From assembly GCA_018064925.1 (NCBI GenBank), contig JAGHUH010000011.1:1-64000 (forward strand): a stretch of DNA of 64,000 bases. Direction: 5' to 3'. This document shows, one piece after another, positions 9,033 to 17,363 of the stretch. The notes beneath the pieces are model-generated. The model did not search any database, was not told the DNA's origin, and saw nothing but the letters and a program-made list of their open reading frames with translations. Position numbers and translations under genes: made by a program. Within the stretch, counting starts at the first letter, position 1. Every line of letters starts with the position of its first letter. The stretch is from Candidatus Cacconaster stercorequi (GTDB lineage Bacteria; Bacillota; Clostridia; Oscillospirales; Oscillospiraceae).

Positions 9033-9394
9033 GGTTCCTCCTCTATGATCAGCACATCCCGAATCTCATCCAGCGTCTTTTCCCCAATTCCATCTACCGC
9101 CAGCAACTCCTCCGGGCAGGTAAACGGCCCGTGCTCCTGTCGATATGCCACAATGCTCTGCGCCAGCACCGGCCCAATGCCGTTCAGGCGCTGCAGTTCC
9201 TCCTCGGTGGCGGTATTCAGATGCACATAGACATCCTGCTGCTCTGCCTGCCGCTCTGCATTTTCCGCGTGCTCCTGCGTAATCGTGTAGCTGCCGCTGT
9301 CAAATGGGCGGATCAGCATCGAGGCCAACAGCAGCAGAATAAACGCGGCAGTCAGCACCAGCAAAAATATTTCCGTTTTTGTCACTTTTCCCAT
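9029..9394 (-). CDS. ComEA-like helix-hairpin-helix protein
   Basis: 121 residues with one N-terminal membrane anchor (about 8-27) and two C-terminal helix-hairpin-helix motifs (LNGIGPVLAQSIVAYR and VDGIGEKTLDEI), the layout of the competence DNA receptor ComEA. It lacks the longer linker of Bacillus ComEA. It is first gene of a three-gene operon with the response regulator and kinase (4-bp overlap), an unusual setting because comEA is normally followed by comEC. Binding of double-stranded DNA at the outer membrane face is inferred from the family only. Confidence 0.85.
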   Translation of the reverse strand: MGKVTKTEIFLLVLTAAFILLLLASMLIRPFDSGSYTITQEHAENAERQAEQQDVYVHLNTATEEELQRLNGIGPVLAQSIVAYRQEHGPFTCPEELLAVDGIGEKTLDEIRDVLIIEEEP

Positions 9395-9396
9395 GG

Positions 9397-9424
9397 TTGA
9401 CTACCCCTTATTTTTTGCTATAAT
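9397..9424 (+). promoter_or_regulatory. Promoter of the D,D-carboxypeptidase gene
   Basis: TTGACT at 9397-9402, 16-bp spacer, perfect TATAAT at 9419-9424. It leaves a leader of about 105 nt before the ATG at 9538, in which I see no clear regulatory fold. Confidence 0.65.
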
Positions 9425-9537
9425 AAATGTAGGCGCCTTCCATTGGCGCACGCACATGATTTTTTTGAAAAAGCATCCTGATATTGTCATATCATCGCTT
9501 TGTGACCATTATACCATATAATATGGAGAAAGAAACT

Positions 9538-10887
9538 ATGAAAATTCGCCGCATCCTATCTGTTTTTCTGCTGACCGCTTTACTATTGAGTCTGCTGGTG
9601 CCCACGGCCTACGCCAAAACCCCCTCCATCAAAATTGCCGCCAAGGCGGCGCTGCTGGTGGACGAGGAGTCCGGTCTGGTGCTGCACGCGCAGAATGAAA
9701 ATGACAAGCTCTATCCCGCCAGCATCACCAAGGTGATGACCGCCCTGCTGGTTTTCGAGGCCATCGACCGGGGTGAAATGAAAATGGATCAGAAGATCAC
9801 CGTGTCCGCCTCCTCTCTTGCCGGTCTGCCGGAGGACGGCAGCAGCGCCGACATTAAGGCCGGCGAGGTACTGACGGTGGAGCAACTGCTCTACTGTATG
9901 CTGGTGGTCTCCGCCAACGAGGCCTGCCACATTCTGGGCGATCAGATTGCCGGCTCCACCGACGCATTTGTGAAACTGATGAATCAGCGTGCGCAGGAGC
10001 TGGGCTGCAAAAACACCCACTTTGTCAACCCCAGCGGTCTGCATGATCCGCAGCACTACACCTCTGCGTGGGATATCTATCTGTTCACCCGCGAGGCCAT
10101 GAAGCACGCCGATTTCATGACCATCTGCGGTAGCAAGTCCTACATCGTGCCCAAGACCAACAAGAGCGATGAGCGCGAGCTGCACTCCACCAACTATCTG
10201 ATCTCCAACTGGCGCGCTCTGGGCTACCTCTATGACGGTGCTGAGGGCATCAAGACCGGCTCCACCGATGACGCGGGCTACTGTCTGGTAGCCTCCGCCG
10301 TACGGGGTGACCGCCGTCTGATCAGCGTGGTGCTGGGTGCCAAGGAAGTCGGTGAGCAGGTACAGAGCTTCTCCGAGACCAGCCGCCTGTTCGACTATGG
10401 ATTTGACAATTTCCAGACCCAGACCGTTCTCACGAAGGACGACATGGTCTGTCAGGTTCCCGTAGAGTTGAGCAAGGTGACCAACTATGTGGTGGTTCAT
10501 CCGGCGCAGGACGCCGCGGCTCTGCTGCCCAAAGATGCCAAGCTGGAAGATGTAGAGCAGACTGTCAAGCTGGACAGTGAGGTGGCCTATGCCCCCATCA
10601 CCACCGGTGATAAGCTGGGCTCCGTCACCATCAGCTATAACGGCAACGAGTGCGTCACCGTGCCGCTGCTGGCGCAGTACGATGTGCCCGCCTCCCGTTT
10701 TCTGACCGCTAAGCACGACATCAAGGTCTTCTTCTCCCGCACCATTGTAAAGGTTGCGCTGGTAGTTTTGGTGGTGTTGGCGATCGCTCTGTTCGTGTGG
10801 CTGCGCTTCTTCCACCGTGACCGCCGCTACGGACGCCGCAGCAAGCGCTATCATCAGCGCACCTACCGCGGCAGATGGAGACGGTAA
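9538..10887 (+). CDS. D-alanyl-D-alanine carboxypeptidase (DacF/DacA type)
   Basis: Penicillin-binding protein of the S11 serine peptidase family that trims the terminal D-Ala of peptidoglycan stem peptides outside the membrane. At 449 residues it has a signal peptide (1-26, cleaving after AYA), the catalytic tetrad S62-I-T-K65, the SAN motif in VVSANEACH and the KTG motif in IKTGST. A C-terminal membrane segment (about 415-437) is followed by an Arg-rich tail. The start is the ATG with GGAGAAAG upstream. It has its own promoter and terminator. It could act in vegetative wall or spore cortex trimming. Confidence 0.93.
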   Translation: MKIRRILSVFLLTALLLSLLVPTAYAKTPSIKIAAKAALLVDEESGLVLHAQNENDKLYPASITKVMTALLVFEAIDRGEMKMDQKITVSASSLAGLPEDGSSADIKAGEVLTVEQLLYCMLVVSANEACHILGDQIAGSTDAFVKLMNQRAQELGCKNTHFVNPSGLHDPQHYTSAWDIYLFTREAMKHADFMTICGSKSYIVPKTNKSDERELHSTNYLISNWRALGYLYDGAEGIKTGSTDDAGYCLVASAVRGDRRLISVVLGAKEVGEQVQSFSETSRLFDYGFDNFQTQTVLTKDDMVCQVPVELSKVTNYVVVHPAQDAAALLPKDAKLEDVEQTVKLDSEVAYAPITTGDKLGSVTISYNGNECVTVPLLAQYDVPASRFLTAKHDIKVFFSRTIVKVALVVLVVLAIALFVWLRFFHRDRRYGRRSKRYHQRTYRGRWRR

Positions 10888-10907
10888 TCCTCCCCCCTCT
10901 GAATTTT

Positions 10908-10939
10908 AAAAAAGGCAGGTGCCCCGCGCCTGCCTTTTT
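10908..10939 (+). terminator. Terminator after the carboxypeptidase gene
   Basis: Stem AAAAGGCAGG/CCTGCCTTTT with a 9-base GC-rich loop, followed by T residues. Confidence 0.75.
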
Positions 10940-10963
10940 CCCGCTTTACAAAGGAGTGTTTCT

Positions 10964-11647
10964 ATGGATCAGCCTGTTATTCTCTACGAAGACCCCCACA
11001 TCGTTATCTGCCTCAAGCCGGTGGGTTATCTGTCCGAGGACAGCGGCACCGCCCGGTGTATGCCTGCCATGCTGCGGGAACATTACCGTGCCGCCGGGAA
11101 AAACAGCTACATCGCCACCGTGCACCGGCTGGATAAGGTGGTGGGCGGCGTGATGGTGTTTTCCCGCCGCAAAGAGGTCACCGGCAAGCTCACCGCCGCC
11201 GTGCAGGCCCACCAGATCACCAAAGAATATCTGGCGATACTTCGGGGGCATCCGGCTCAGCCCTCCGCCGAGCTCACCGATCTTCTGTTCCGCGATGCCG
11301 CTCACAACAAGAGCTTCGTGGTCAAGCGGATGCGCAAGGGCGTGCGGGAGGCCCGGCTGTCCTACCGTGAGGTGGGGCGCACCGATGCGCTGTCACTGGT
11401 GCGGATCCGGCTTCACACCGGACGCACCCACCAGATTCGCGTGCAGTTTTCCTCTCGCAGTCTGCCGCTTTTGGGGGACATCCGCTACGGCAGCAAGGAT
11501 CCCAACTGCTCCGCCGCGCTGTGGTCATACCGTCTGGCGTTCACCCATCCCATTACCGGGAAACCGGTGGATGTGTGTCATCTGCCGCCGGATGGCTATC
11601 CCTGGTCTCTGTTCGCAGACAGTCTGTCACATTTGGAAAATACATAA
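10964..11647 (+). CDS. RluA-family RNA pseudouridine synthase
   Basis: Isomerises uridine to pseudouridine in rRNA or tRNA. 227 residues with the catalytic aspartate in TVHRLDKVVGG and the family motifs RLHTGRTHQIRVQF and LLGDIRYG. No S4 domain is present, so it is a minimal RluA-type enzyme, and the target base cannot be predicted. The start is the ATG with AAAGGAG 7 bases upstream; the longer frame runs into the preceding terminator. The usual S/T-G after HRLD is replaced by GG. It is followed by its own terminator. Confidence 0.93.
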   Translation: MDQPVILYEDPHIVICLKPVGYLSEDSGTARCMPAMLREHYRAAGKNSYIATVHRLDKVVGGVMVFSRRKEVTGKLTAAVQAHQITKEYLAILRGHPAQPSAELTDLLFRDAAHNKSFVVKRMRKGVREARLSYREVGRTDALSLVRIRLHTGRTHQIRVQFSSRSLPLLGDIRYGSKDPNCSAALWSYRLAFTHPITGKPVDVCHLPPDGYPWSLFADSLSHLENT

Positions 11648-11651
11648 AAAC

Positions 11652-11681
11652 CGTCCGACGAGTTGTTCCTTCGTCGGACGA
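11652..11681 (+). terminator. Terminator after the pseudouridine synthase
   Basis: Stem CGTCCGACGA/TCGTCGGACG with a 9-base loop, then ATTTCTGTTTT. It may also serve the reverse TSCPD gene. Confidence 0.7.
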
Positions 11682-11689
11682 TTTCTGTT

Positions 11690-11941
11690 TTATTCCTTTG
11701 CCAGCGCCTGCTCCAATGCGATGGAGAGCTGATCGGGGCAGGATGTAGGCTTCATACCGCAGCGGATGCCTTTCAGTTTTTTGATAGCGTCCTGCGCACT
11801 CATGCCCTTCACCAGATTGCTGATGCCCTGCAGATTCCCGCTGCAGCCGCCCAGAATCTGCACATTCTGAATGATGCCGTTTTCCAGCTCCACGGTCATG
11901 CGCTGGGAGCAGACACCTCGGGGAGTATAGGTATATGTCAT
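11690..11941 (-). CDS. TSCPD-domain protein
   Basis: 83-residue single-domain protein. The family signature is present as GMKPTSCPDQLSIAL near the C-terminus, with further Cys in GGCSGNLQG. TSCPD domains also occur at the end of class II ribonucleotide reductases; free-standing copies are common in clostridia, mostly uncharacterised, and are thought to bind metal. The ATG is chosen because GGAG lies 8 bases upstream. It is a single gene convergent with the pseudouridine synthase. Confidence 0.85.
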   Translation of the reverse strand: MTYTYTPRGVCSQRMTVELENGIIQNVQILGGCSGNLQGISNLVKGMSAQDAIKKLKGIRCGMKPTSCPDQLSIALEQALAKE

Positions 11942-12014
11942 TGTTCGATCTCCTTTTTTATTTTTATTGTACCACGCCTTGTCAATATCCGTCCGTTTTT
12001 GCCCTACATGGGAT

Positions 12015-12043
12015 TTGCCAAAACGCCTTGACCGTTGTATACT
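12015..12043 (+). promoter_or_regulatory. pepD promoter
   Basis: TTGCCA (12015-12020), 17-bp spacer, TATACT (12038-12043), ending 32 bp before the pepD start. Confidence 0.75.
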
Positions 12044-12075
12044 CAAAGGGAATGAAATGATAAGGAGCGATATTC

Positions 12076-13518
12076 ATGGCAGTATTAGCGCATTTGGAGC
12101 CGCATGGCGTTTTTTCCTATTTTGAACAGATCTGCGCCATTCCTCACGGCTCTTATCACACCCGCGGAATCAGCGACTGGCTGGTGGACTTTGCCCGGGC
12201 GCATCAACTACAGTATGTCCGGGACGCGGCAAATAATGTAATCATGTGGAAATCCGCCGCACCCGGCTATGAAAAGGCCGCGCCGGTGATTTTGCAGGGG
12301 CACATGGACATGGTGTGCGAGCAGGCCCCGGACTGCGGCAAGGATATGCTCCGCGAAGGCTTGGATCTGGCCGTTGACGGCGACACTATCTATGCCAGGG
12401 GCACCACGCTGGGCGGCGATGACGGCATCGCCGTGGCCATGATGCTGGCGCTGCTGGAGGCCAACGACATTCCCCATCCGCCGCTGGAATGTGTATTCAC
12501 TGTAGACGAAGAGGTGGGGATGCTGGGCGCCGAGGCCCTTGATACCAGCCCGCTCAAGGGGCGTCGGATGCTGAATCTGGACTCCGAGGAGGAGGGCGTG
12601 TTCATCGTAAGCTGTGCCGGCGGCAATGTGTCGCAATGCACGCTGCCGGTGAAGCGGGAATGCTTTGTGGGAACAGCGATGCAGCTCACCGTGTCCGGTC
12701 TCATGGGCGGCCACTCCGGTGCCGAGATCCATAAGGGGCGCGGCAACGCCGATATGCTAATGGGGCGGATACTGTACGCCGTGAGCCACCGCACCGGGAT
12801 GCGTCTGGTATCCGTCTGCGGCGGACAGAAGGACAACGCCATCCCCCGGGAGTGCACGGCGGTCATTCTGGTGCAGGATGCGGATACCGCCCAGAGCGTC
12901 TGCGCCGAAATGGACGATGTGCTGAAGCATGAGTACGCCTCCACCGATGGCGGCATCACCGTCACGGCACAGCATATCACCTGCGACCTGCCGGCGATGG
13001 ACAAGGTGTCCACCGACCGCGCCGTCTGTATGCTCACTTGCCTGCCCAACGGAGTGCAGGCCATGAGCGGCGATATGCCGGGTCTGGTGCAGACCTCGCT
13101 GAATCTGGGCATTCTGGTTACCTGCGATACGGCGATGGAGGCATCCTTCTGTGTCCGCAGCAGCGTCGCCACGCAAAAGGAGATGCTGGTGGATCGTCTG
13201 CGCTGCCTGATGGCGCAGTTGGGCGGCACGGTGACGGTATCCGGCGACTACCCCGGCTGGCAGTATTGCCCCGACTCCCCCCTGCGCGAACTGATGACGG
13301 AGGTATATACTCAACAGTACGGCTGTCCTCCGGTGGTGGAGGCCATGCACGCCGGTGTGGAATGCGGCTTTTTCAGCGACAAGCTGCCGGGATTGGACTG
13401 CGTGTCCTACGGCCCCGATCTGAAGGAGATCCACACCTGCCGGGAGACCATGTCCGTCAGTTCTGTACAGCGCGTCTGGCAGATGACGCTGGAGATCCTG
13501 CGGCGGATGACGGTGTAA
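12076..13518 (+). CDS. pepD: Aminoacyl-histidine dipeptidase PepD
   Basis: Di-zinc M20-family peptidase that hydrolyses Xaa-His and other dipeptides in the cytoplasm. The 480-residue length is typical. Metal-site motifs are visible: GHMDMVCE, GGDDGIAVAMM, TVDEEVGMLGA, NLDSEE and, near the end, VECGFFSDKLPGLDCVSYGPD. AAGGAG lies 8 bases before the ATG. It is monocistronic with its own promoter and ends at a strong terminator shared with the convergent abrB-type gene. Confidence 0.95.
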   Translation: MAVLAHLEPHGVFSYFEQICAIPHGSYHTRGISDWLVDFARAHQLQYVRDAANNVIMWKSAAPGYEKAAPVILQGHMDMVCEQAPDCGKDMLREGLDLAVDGDTIYARGTTLGGDDGIAVAMMLALLEANDIPHPPLECVFTVDEEVGMLGAEALDTSPLKGRRMLNLDSEEEGVFIVSCAGGNVSQCTLPVKRECFVGTAMQLTVSGLMGGHSGAEIHKGRGNADMLMGRILYAVSHRTGMRLVSVCGGQKDNAIPRECTAVILVQDADTAQSVCAEMDDVLKHEYASTDGGITVTAQHITCDLPAMDKVSTDRAVCMLTCLPNGVQAMSGDMPGLVQTSLNLGILVTCDTAMEASFCVRSSVATQKEMLVDRLRCLMAQLGGTVTVSGDYPGWQYCPDSPLRELMTEVYTQQYGCPPVVEAMHAGVECGFFSDKLPGLDCVSYGPDLKEIHTCRETMSVSSVQRVWQMTLEILRRMTV

Positions 13519-13525
13519 GAAACCA

Positions 13526-13564
13526 TAAAAAAGCAGTGCTTCATCGAAAAGCACTGCTTTTTCA
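13526..13564. terminator. Bidirectional terminator between pepD and the abrB-type gene
   Basis: A 14-bp stem (AAAAAGCAGTGCTT and its complement) with a short loop and A/T runs on both flanks. Confidence 0.8.
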
Positions 13565-13566
13565 GT

Positions 13567-13812
13567 TTACATACTATGTTTCAGTTCTTTCAGACACTTG
13601 GGACAGATATTCTTGCCTTTGAACAATATCACCTCGCGGCTGCTGTCACAAAAAACGCAGCTTGGCCGATATTTCTTCAGCACGATGGATGCCCCTTCCA
13701 CATAGATTTCCAAGGCGTCTCGTTCGGCAATATCCAGCGTACGGCGCAACTCGATGGGCAGCACGATTCGCCCCAATTCATCTACCTTTCTCACGATGCC
13801 TGTTGATTTCAC
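13567..13812 (-). CDS. AbrB/SpoVT-type transcription regulator with zinc-ribbon tail
   Basis: 81 residues. The N-terminal swapped-hairpin DNA-binding domain is clear (TGIVRKVDELGRIVLPIELR). The C-terminus carries two CxxC pairs (CVFC and CPKC) about 19 residues apart, likely a small zinc ribbon. AbrB-type proteins are transition-state regulators that control the switch to stationary phase and sporulation. Its promoter carries a 12-bp inverted repeat that overlaps the -10, suggesting autoregulation. Divergent spmA lies 170 bp away, so the same dyad could influence it. Confidence 0.92.
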   Translation of the reverse strand: MKSTGIVRKVDELGRIVLPIELRRTLDIAERDALEIYVEGASIVLKKYRPSCVFCDSSREVILFKGKNICPKCLKELKHSM

Positions 13813-13844
13813 GATAACTCTCCTTGATCCTCATTGCTATTTTG

Positions 13845-13881
13845 TGCCATAATGTGTTTGTATTGTATGCACATTATGGCA
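13845..13881. promoter_or_regulatory. 12-bp inverted repeat (likely operator) at the abrB-type promoter
   Basis: Arms TGCCATAATGTG (13845-13856) and CACATTATGGCA (13870-13881) are perfect complements separated by 13 bp. The upstream arm covers the -10 of the abrB-type gene; the other lies just past the expected transcription start. Centre-to-centre spacing is 25 bp. Binding by the gene's own product is inference. Confidence 0.7.
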
Positions 13882-13901
13882 TATTTTTCACTTTTTGTCA
13901 A
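13873..13901 (-). promoter_or_regulatory. Promoter of the abrB-type gene
   Basis: Minus strand: consensus TTGACA (complement of 13896-13901), 17-bp spacer, CATAAT (complement of 13873-13878) inside the inverted repeat. Confidence 0.82.
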
Positions 13902-13908
13902 CCAGCCA

Positions 13909-13961
13909 TTGACATTTTCTCCAAATTTACGCTAAATAATTCGCCCCGCTCTGTGCATATA
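13909..13961 (+). promoter_or_regulatory. Tentative spmA promoter region
   Basis: Two candidates: TTGACA at 13909-13914 with a poor -10 (CTAAAT), or a sigma-E-like pair AATAATT, 14 bp, CATATACA just upstream of the ribosome site. The second would fit sporulation control of spmAB known in Bacillus, but both are weak. Confidence 0.3.
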
Positions 13962-13982
13962 CATCAAACAGGAGGCGATGCG

Positions 13983-14561
13983 ATGACAATGGCATGGATA
14001 TGGACCGGAATGGTGGTGCTCTCCCTTCTATTCGGTCTGATAACCGGTCAAACGGCAGCCGTAGGCGCTGCGGCGCTGCAGGGTGCACAGGCGGCGGTAG
14101 AGCTCTGTCTCAGCATGGCTGGGATCCTCTGCCTGTGGACGGGTATCATGGAGATCATGAATCGCTGCGGTCTGGCGTCCCGTCTTGCCCGCCTGTTCCG
14201 CCCGCTGCTGCGGTGTCTTCTGCCCGCGGCCAGCCGGGATGAAGAGACGCTGGCGGCGGTATCAGCCAATGTGTCGGCCAATCTGCTGGGGTTGGGCAAT
14301 GCCGCCACGCCGCTGGGCATTCAGGCGGCACGGCGCATGGCACGGGGCTGCCAGGGAATTGCCAGCGATGAGCTGTGCCGTCTGGTGGTGCTGAACACCG
14401 CCTCCATCCAGCTCCTGCCCACCACGGTGGCCGGTGTCCGCGCCGCCTGCGGGTGCCAGACCCCTTTCGACATTCTGCCTGCGGTGTGGGTATCCTCGGT
14501 GCTGTCGGTGAGTGGCGGACTGCTGATGGCCAAACTGCTGTCACATCTGTGGAGGAACTGA
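13983..14561 (+). CDS. spmA: Spore maturation protein SpmA
   Basis: 192-residue membrane protein of the nucleoside-recognition (Gate) family. In Bacillus and Clostridium, SpmA with SpmB is needed for proper dehydration of the spore core. Several hydrophobic helices are present, with the family segments CLWTGIMEIMNRCGL, ANLLGLGNAATPLG and LVVLNTASIQLLPTTV. The start with GGAGG 7 bases upstream is preferred over a long in-frame extension across the intergenic region. spmB follows directly, one base after the stop. Confidence 0.93.
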   Translation: MTMAWIWTGMVVLSLLFGLITGQTAAVGAAALQGAQAAVELCLSMAGILCLWTGIMEIMNRCGLASRLARLFRPLLRCLLPAASRDEETLAAVSANVSANLLGLGNAATPLGIQAARRMARGCQGIASDELCRLVVLNTASIQLLPTTVAGVRAACGCQTPFDILPAVWVSSVLSVSGGLLMAKLLSHLWRN

Positions 14562-14562
14562 T

Positions 14563-15084
14563 ATGGATTTTTCTGCTCTGATCGTCCCGGCACTGCTGGC
14601 GGGTACGGCGGCGTATGCGCTGGGGAAAAAGGTAGATGTTTACGGTGCTCTCACTGCCGGCATCGGCGAGGGGTTGAGCACCATCGTCAAAATTCTGCCG
14701 TCGCTGGTGGGATTGCTTACTGCTGTGTATATGTTCCGTGCTTCCGGCGCCATGGAATTTCTTACGACACTTCTTTCGCCGCTGCTGCAAAAGCTGGGCA
14801 TTCCGCCGGAGATGACTGCGCTTGCGCTGATTCGTCCGATCAGTGGCTCCGGAGCACTGGCGGTGGGCAGTGAACTGATGCAGCAATACGGCCCCGACTC
14901 CTATATCGGCCGCACCGCCGCGGTGATGCTGGGCTGCACGGAGACCACATTTTACACCGTCGCCGTCTATTTCGGTGCCGCCGGTATTCACCGCACCCGC
15001 TACGCCGTCCCCGCCGCCCTGACAGCGGATCTGGTGGCTTTTCTCAGCGCCGCCTGGTGCGTGCGGCTGTTCTTCGGCACATAA
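14563..15084 (+). CDS. spmB: Spore maturation protein SpmB
   Basis: 173-residue membrane partner of SpmA, also with the Gate fold. Conserved segments include RASGAMEF, IRPISGSGALAVGSELM and GCTETTFYTVAVYFGAAG. It starts one base after the spmA stop, with GGAGGAA overlapping the end of spmA. The pair forms a complete two-gene sporulation operon, usually under mother-cell sigma-E control in relatives. Confidence 0.94.
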   Translation: MDFSALIVPALLAGTAAYALGKKVDVYGALTAGIGEGLSTIVKILPSLVGLLTAVYMFRASGAMEFLTTLLSPLLQKLGIPPEMTALALIRPISGSGALAVGSELMQQYGPDSYIGRTAAVMLGCTETTFYTVAVYFGAAGIHRTRYAVPAALTADLVAFLSAAWCVRLFFGT

Positions 15085-15102
15085 ACGAGCGTAACTAAAC
15101 GC

Positions 15103-15135
15103 AAAATGAGCCACCGAAAATCGGCGGCTCATTTT
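15103..15135. terminator. Bidirectional terminator between spmB and argS
   Basis: Stem of 7+3 bp interrupted by one A/C mismatch (arms ATGAGCC and GGCTCAT), with T runs on both strands. Confidence 0.7.
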
Positions 15136-15156
15136 TATAAGGGTTTGCGTTGCCTC

Positions 15157-16899
15157 TTACATCTTTTCCGGCGCAGTGCAGCCAATGAGGGTCATGGCAT
15201 TGCGCAGAACGCTGCGGGTGGTATCCGCCAGCTTCAAACGCGCCAGCAGGACATTCTCGCTCTCGCCCTTGATGCGGCAGGCGTTATAGAACTTATGGAA
15301 CGCGGCAGCCAGCTCGGTGAGGTAGCGGTTGATGTGGCTGGGATCATAATTGCGGGCAGCCAGCGCTACCACATCGCCGTAACGGGCCAGTTCCTTGATC
15401 AGTGCCACCTCCGTCTCCTCGGTGAGCACGCTGAAATCTACATCGGCGGCGCGGGGCACCTGATAGCCCTCGGCGGCCAGATTTTTCAGCAGCGTGCAGA
15501 TGCGGGCATGGGCGTACTGCACATAGTACACGGGGTTTTCGCTGTCCTCACGGACGGCCAGACCCAGATCGAATTCCATCTGGGTTTCCGGCTTGGCGTT
15601 AAAGAAGTAGCGGCAGGCGTCCACCGGCACCATATCCAGAAGGTCGGTAAGGGACACGGCCTTGCCGGTACGCTTGCTCATGCGCACCACCTCGCCGTCC
15701 TGCACCAGCTTGACAAGCTGCATCAGCACGATGTCCAAACGGTTTTCGCCATCCAGACCCAGTGCATCCATGGCGCCCTTGATCCGCGCCACATGGCCGT
15801 GGTGGTCGGCACCCCAGATGTTGATAACCTTATCAAAACCGCGGACAGCAAACTTGTTGCGATGATAGGCGATGTCCGCAGCAAAATAGGTATAGAACCC
15901 GTTAGCACGGCGCAGCACATCGTCCTTCAGCTCCAGCTTGGCAATGGCCTCCTCGGATTTCCCGGCTTTGCGGAGGTTTTCGCCCATAATGCGGGAGGTA
16001 GCCAGCCACAGTGCGCCGTCCTTTTCGTAGGTATAGCCCATCTCGCTCAGCGCTTTCACGCTGTCGGCCACATAGCCGCTCTCGTGGAGGGAGGACTCAT
16101 AGAACCACTGGTCATAGTGGATGCCGTAGCGCTCCAGATCGGCCTTCATCTTGGGAATGTTGCGCTGCAGGCCGAAGGCCGCCAGCTTCTCGTGGCGAAC
16201 ACTTTCAGCTTCCTGCATCAAGGCGTCGCCGTTTTCTTCATAGTATGCCTTGGCAAGCTCCCGGATATCGTCACCATGGTAGCCGTCCTCGGGGAATTCC
16301 ACAGCGTCCTCGCCCTGAATGAGCTGGAAATAGCGTGCCTCGATGGACTTGGCAAACTTCTCGATCTGGTTGCCGGCATCGTTGACATAGAACTCGCGCC
16401 AGACCTCCGCGCCGGACTTCTGCAGCACGCTTGCCAGCGTATCACCCAGCACGCCGCCGCGGGCGTTGCCCATGTGCATGGGGCCGGGGGGGTTGGCGGA
16501 CACGAATTCCACCATATACTTCTTGCCCTTGAGGTTGTCGTTTTCGCCGTAGTGCTCGCCCTCGGTCTCAATGGCGGCCACGGTATCGGCAAACCACTTG
16601 CCGCCCAGCGTAAAATTCAGGAAGCCGGGGCCGGCAATCTCCACGGAGGTGAAGTAGCTGCCCTCCAGCGCCATGCGCTCCTTGAGGATGGTGGCCACCT
16701 CCCGGGGATTTTTGTGCATGGCCTTGGCGGCTGCCAGGCAGAAGGTGGTGGTATAGTCGCCGTTGCGGGTATCCTTGGGGATCTCCACGCTGGGTTTGAC
16801 GCTGACGCCCTCGGGCAGCAGACCCTCGGCAACCGCGTCATTATAAGCATTCAAAGTCAGGGTCAGCACCTGTTCCTTGGCCTTTTGGATCATATTCAT
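15157..16899 (-). CDS. argS: Arginyl-tRNA synthetase
   Basis: Class I aminoacyl-tRNA synthetase charging tRNA-Arg. The 580-residue length is usual. The HIGH-equivalent is HMGN in PGPMHMGNARG, the KMSKS-equivalent is RMSKRTGK, and the C-terminal ALAD-type anticodon-binding domain ends the protein. It is third in a murI-ywiB-argS transcript; ywiB-argS adjacency is also seen in Bacillus. Two ATGs 6 bases apart could start it. No T-box is visible upstream. Confidence 0.97.
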   Translation of the reverse strand: MNMIQKAKEQVLTLTLNAYNDAVAEGLLPEGVSVKPSVEIPKDTRNGDYTTTFCLAAAKAMHKNPREVATILKERMALEGSYFTSVEIAGPGFLNFTLGGKWFADTVAAIETEGEHYGENDNLKGKKYMVEFVSANPPGPMHMGNARGGVLGDTLASVLQKSGAEVWREFYVNDAGNQIEKFAKSIEARYFQLIQGEDAVEFPEDGYHGDDIRELAKAYYEENGDALMQEAESVRHEKLAAFGLQRNIPKMKADLERYGIHYDQWFYESSLHESGYVADSVKALSEMGYTYEKDGALWLATSRIMGENLRKAGKSEEAIAKLELKDDVLRRANGFYTYFAADIAYHRNKFAVRGFDKVINIWGADHHGHVARIKGAMDALGLDGENRLDIVLMQLVKLVQDGEVVRMSKRTGKAVSLTDLLDMVPVDACRYFFNAKPETQMEFDLGLAVREDSENPVYYVQYAHARICTLLKNLAAEGYQVPRAADVDFSVLTEETEVALIKELARYGDVVALAARNYDPSHINRYLTELAAAFHKFYNACRIKGESENVLLARLKLADTTRSVLRNAMTLIGCTAPEKM

Positions 16900-16918
16900 C
16901 GTCGGTAATTCCTTTCTC

Positions 16919-17353
16919 TCAATCCTTTTCCAGTATCACGGTCAAATTCAGCACAGACAGAGGCTGCAGTCCCACCAGCAGCGCGTACTGCAGATTGATG
17001 GTGCCCCTCTTTTTGGCGCCCAGATCCCACTTGACCTCGCGGGTGGATACATTCAAATTCATCACGCCCTCACCGGCCTGGATCTGGGTGGCAGTGGCGC
17101 GTTTGGGGTCCAGCAGCAAGCCATAACCGCCTTCTGCAGATTCGTTGATCACCACCGCGCGGTTCATTTCCTTTTCCAGCTTGATATCTGAGGCGATGGC
17201 GGACTTCCCGTCCTCCTTATTGACGGCATCGTAGCGCAGATGCCAACCGTAGTCCGTTTTCTCCAGCATTCCGCTGCCTTCGAAATGGATCACATCATTT
17301 ACGCCGCCAAAGCAACTGCGGCTTTCCACCTTTACTGTTACCTGTCCTTCCAT
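16919..17353 (-). CDS. ywiB: DUF1934 beta-barrel protein (YwiB-like)
   Basis: 144 residues of small lipocalin-like beta-barrel type, recognised by an N-terminal segment (VTVKVESRS) and a basic, barrel-like C-terminus (GTINLQYALLVG). Function is unknown; the family is cytoplasmic and regularly sits beside argS. The start was moved 8 codons inward because GGAG lies 6 bases before this ATG and the longer form overlaps murI. It is 10 bp after murI and about 20 bp before argS. Confidence 0.85.
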   Translation of the reverse strand: MEGQVTVKVESRSCFGGVNDVIHFEGSGMLEKTDYGWHLRYDAVNKEDGKSAIASDIKLEKEMNRAVVINESAEGGYGLLLDPKRATATQIQAGEGVMNLNVSTREVKWDLGAKKRGTINLQYALLVGLQPLSVLNLTVILEKD

Positions 17354-17363
17354 GACTCTCTCC

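Noticed and set aside
11942..11985. TTGACA-TACAAT promoter for the TSCPD gene
   Set aside because: The two hexamers are only 8 bp apart, too close for sigma-A; a better pair was not found.
15106..16908. 600-codon forward frame antisense to argS
   Set aside because: It mirrors argS, has no ribosome site and is rich in His/Gln/Leu, as expected of an antisense frame in high-GC DNA.
16900..16918. T-box riboswitch before argS
   Set aside because: The gap to ywiB is too short, and no T-box sequence or specifier stem is visible.
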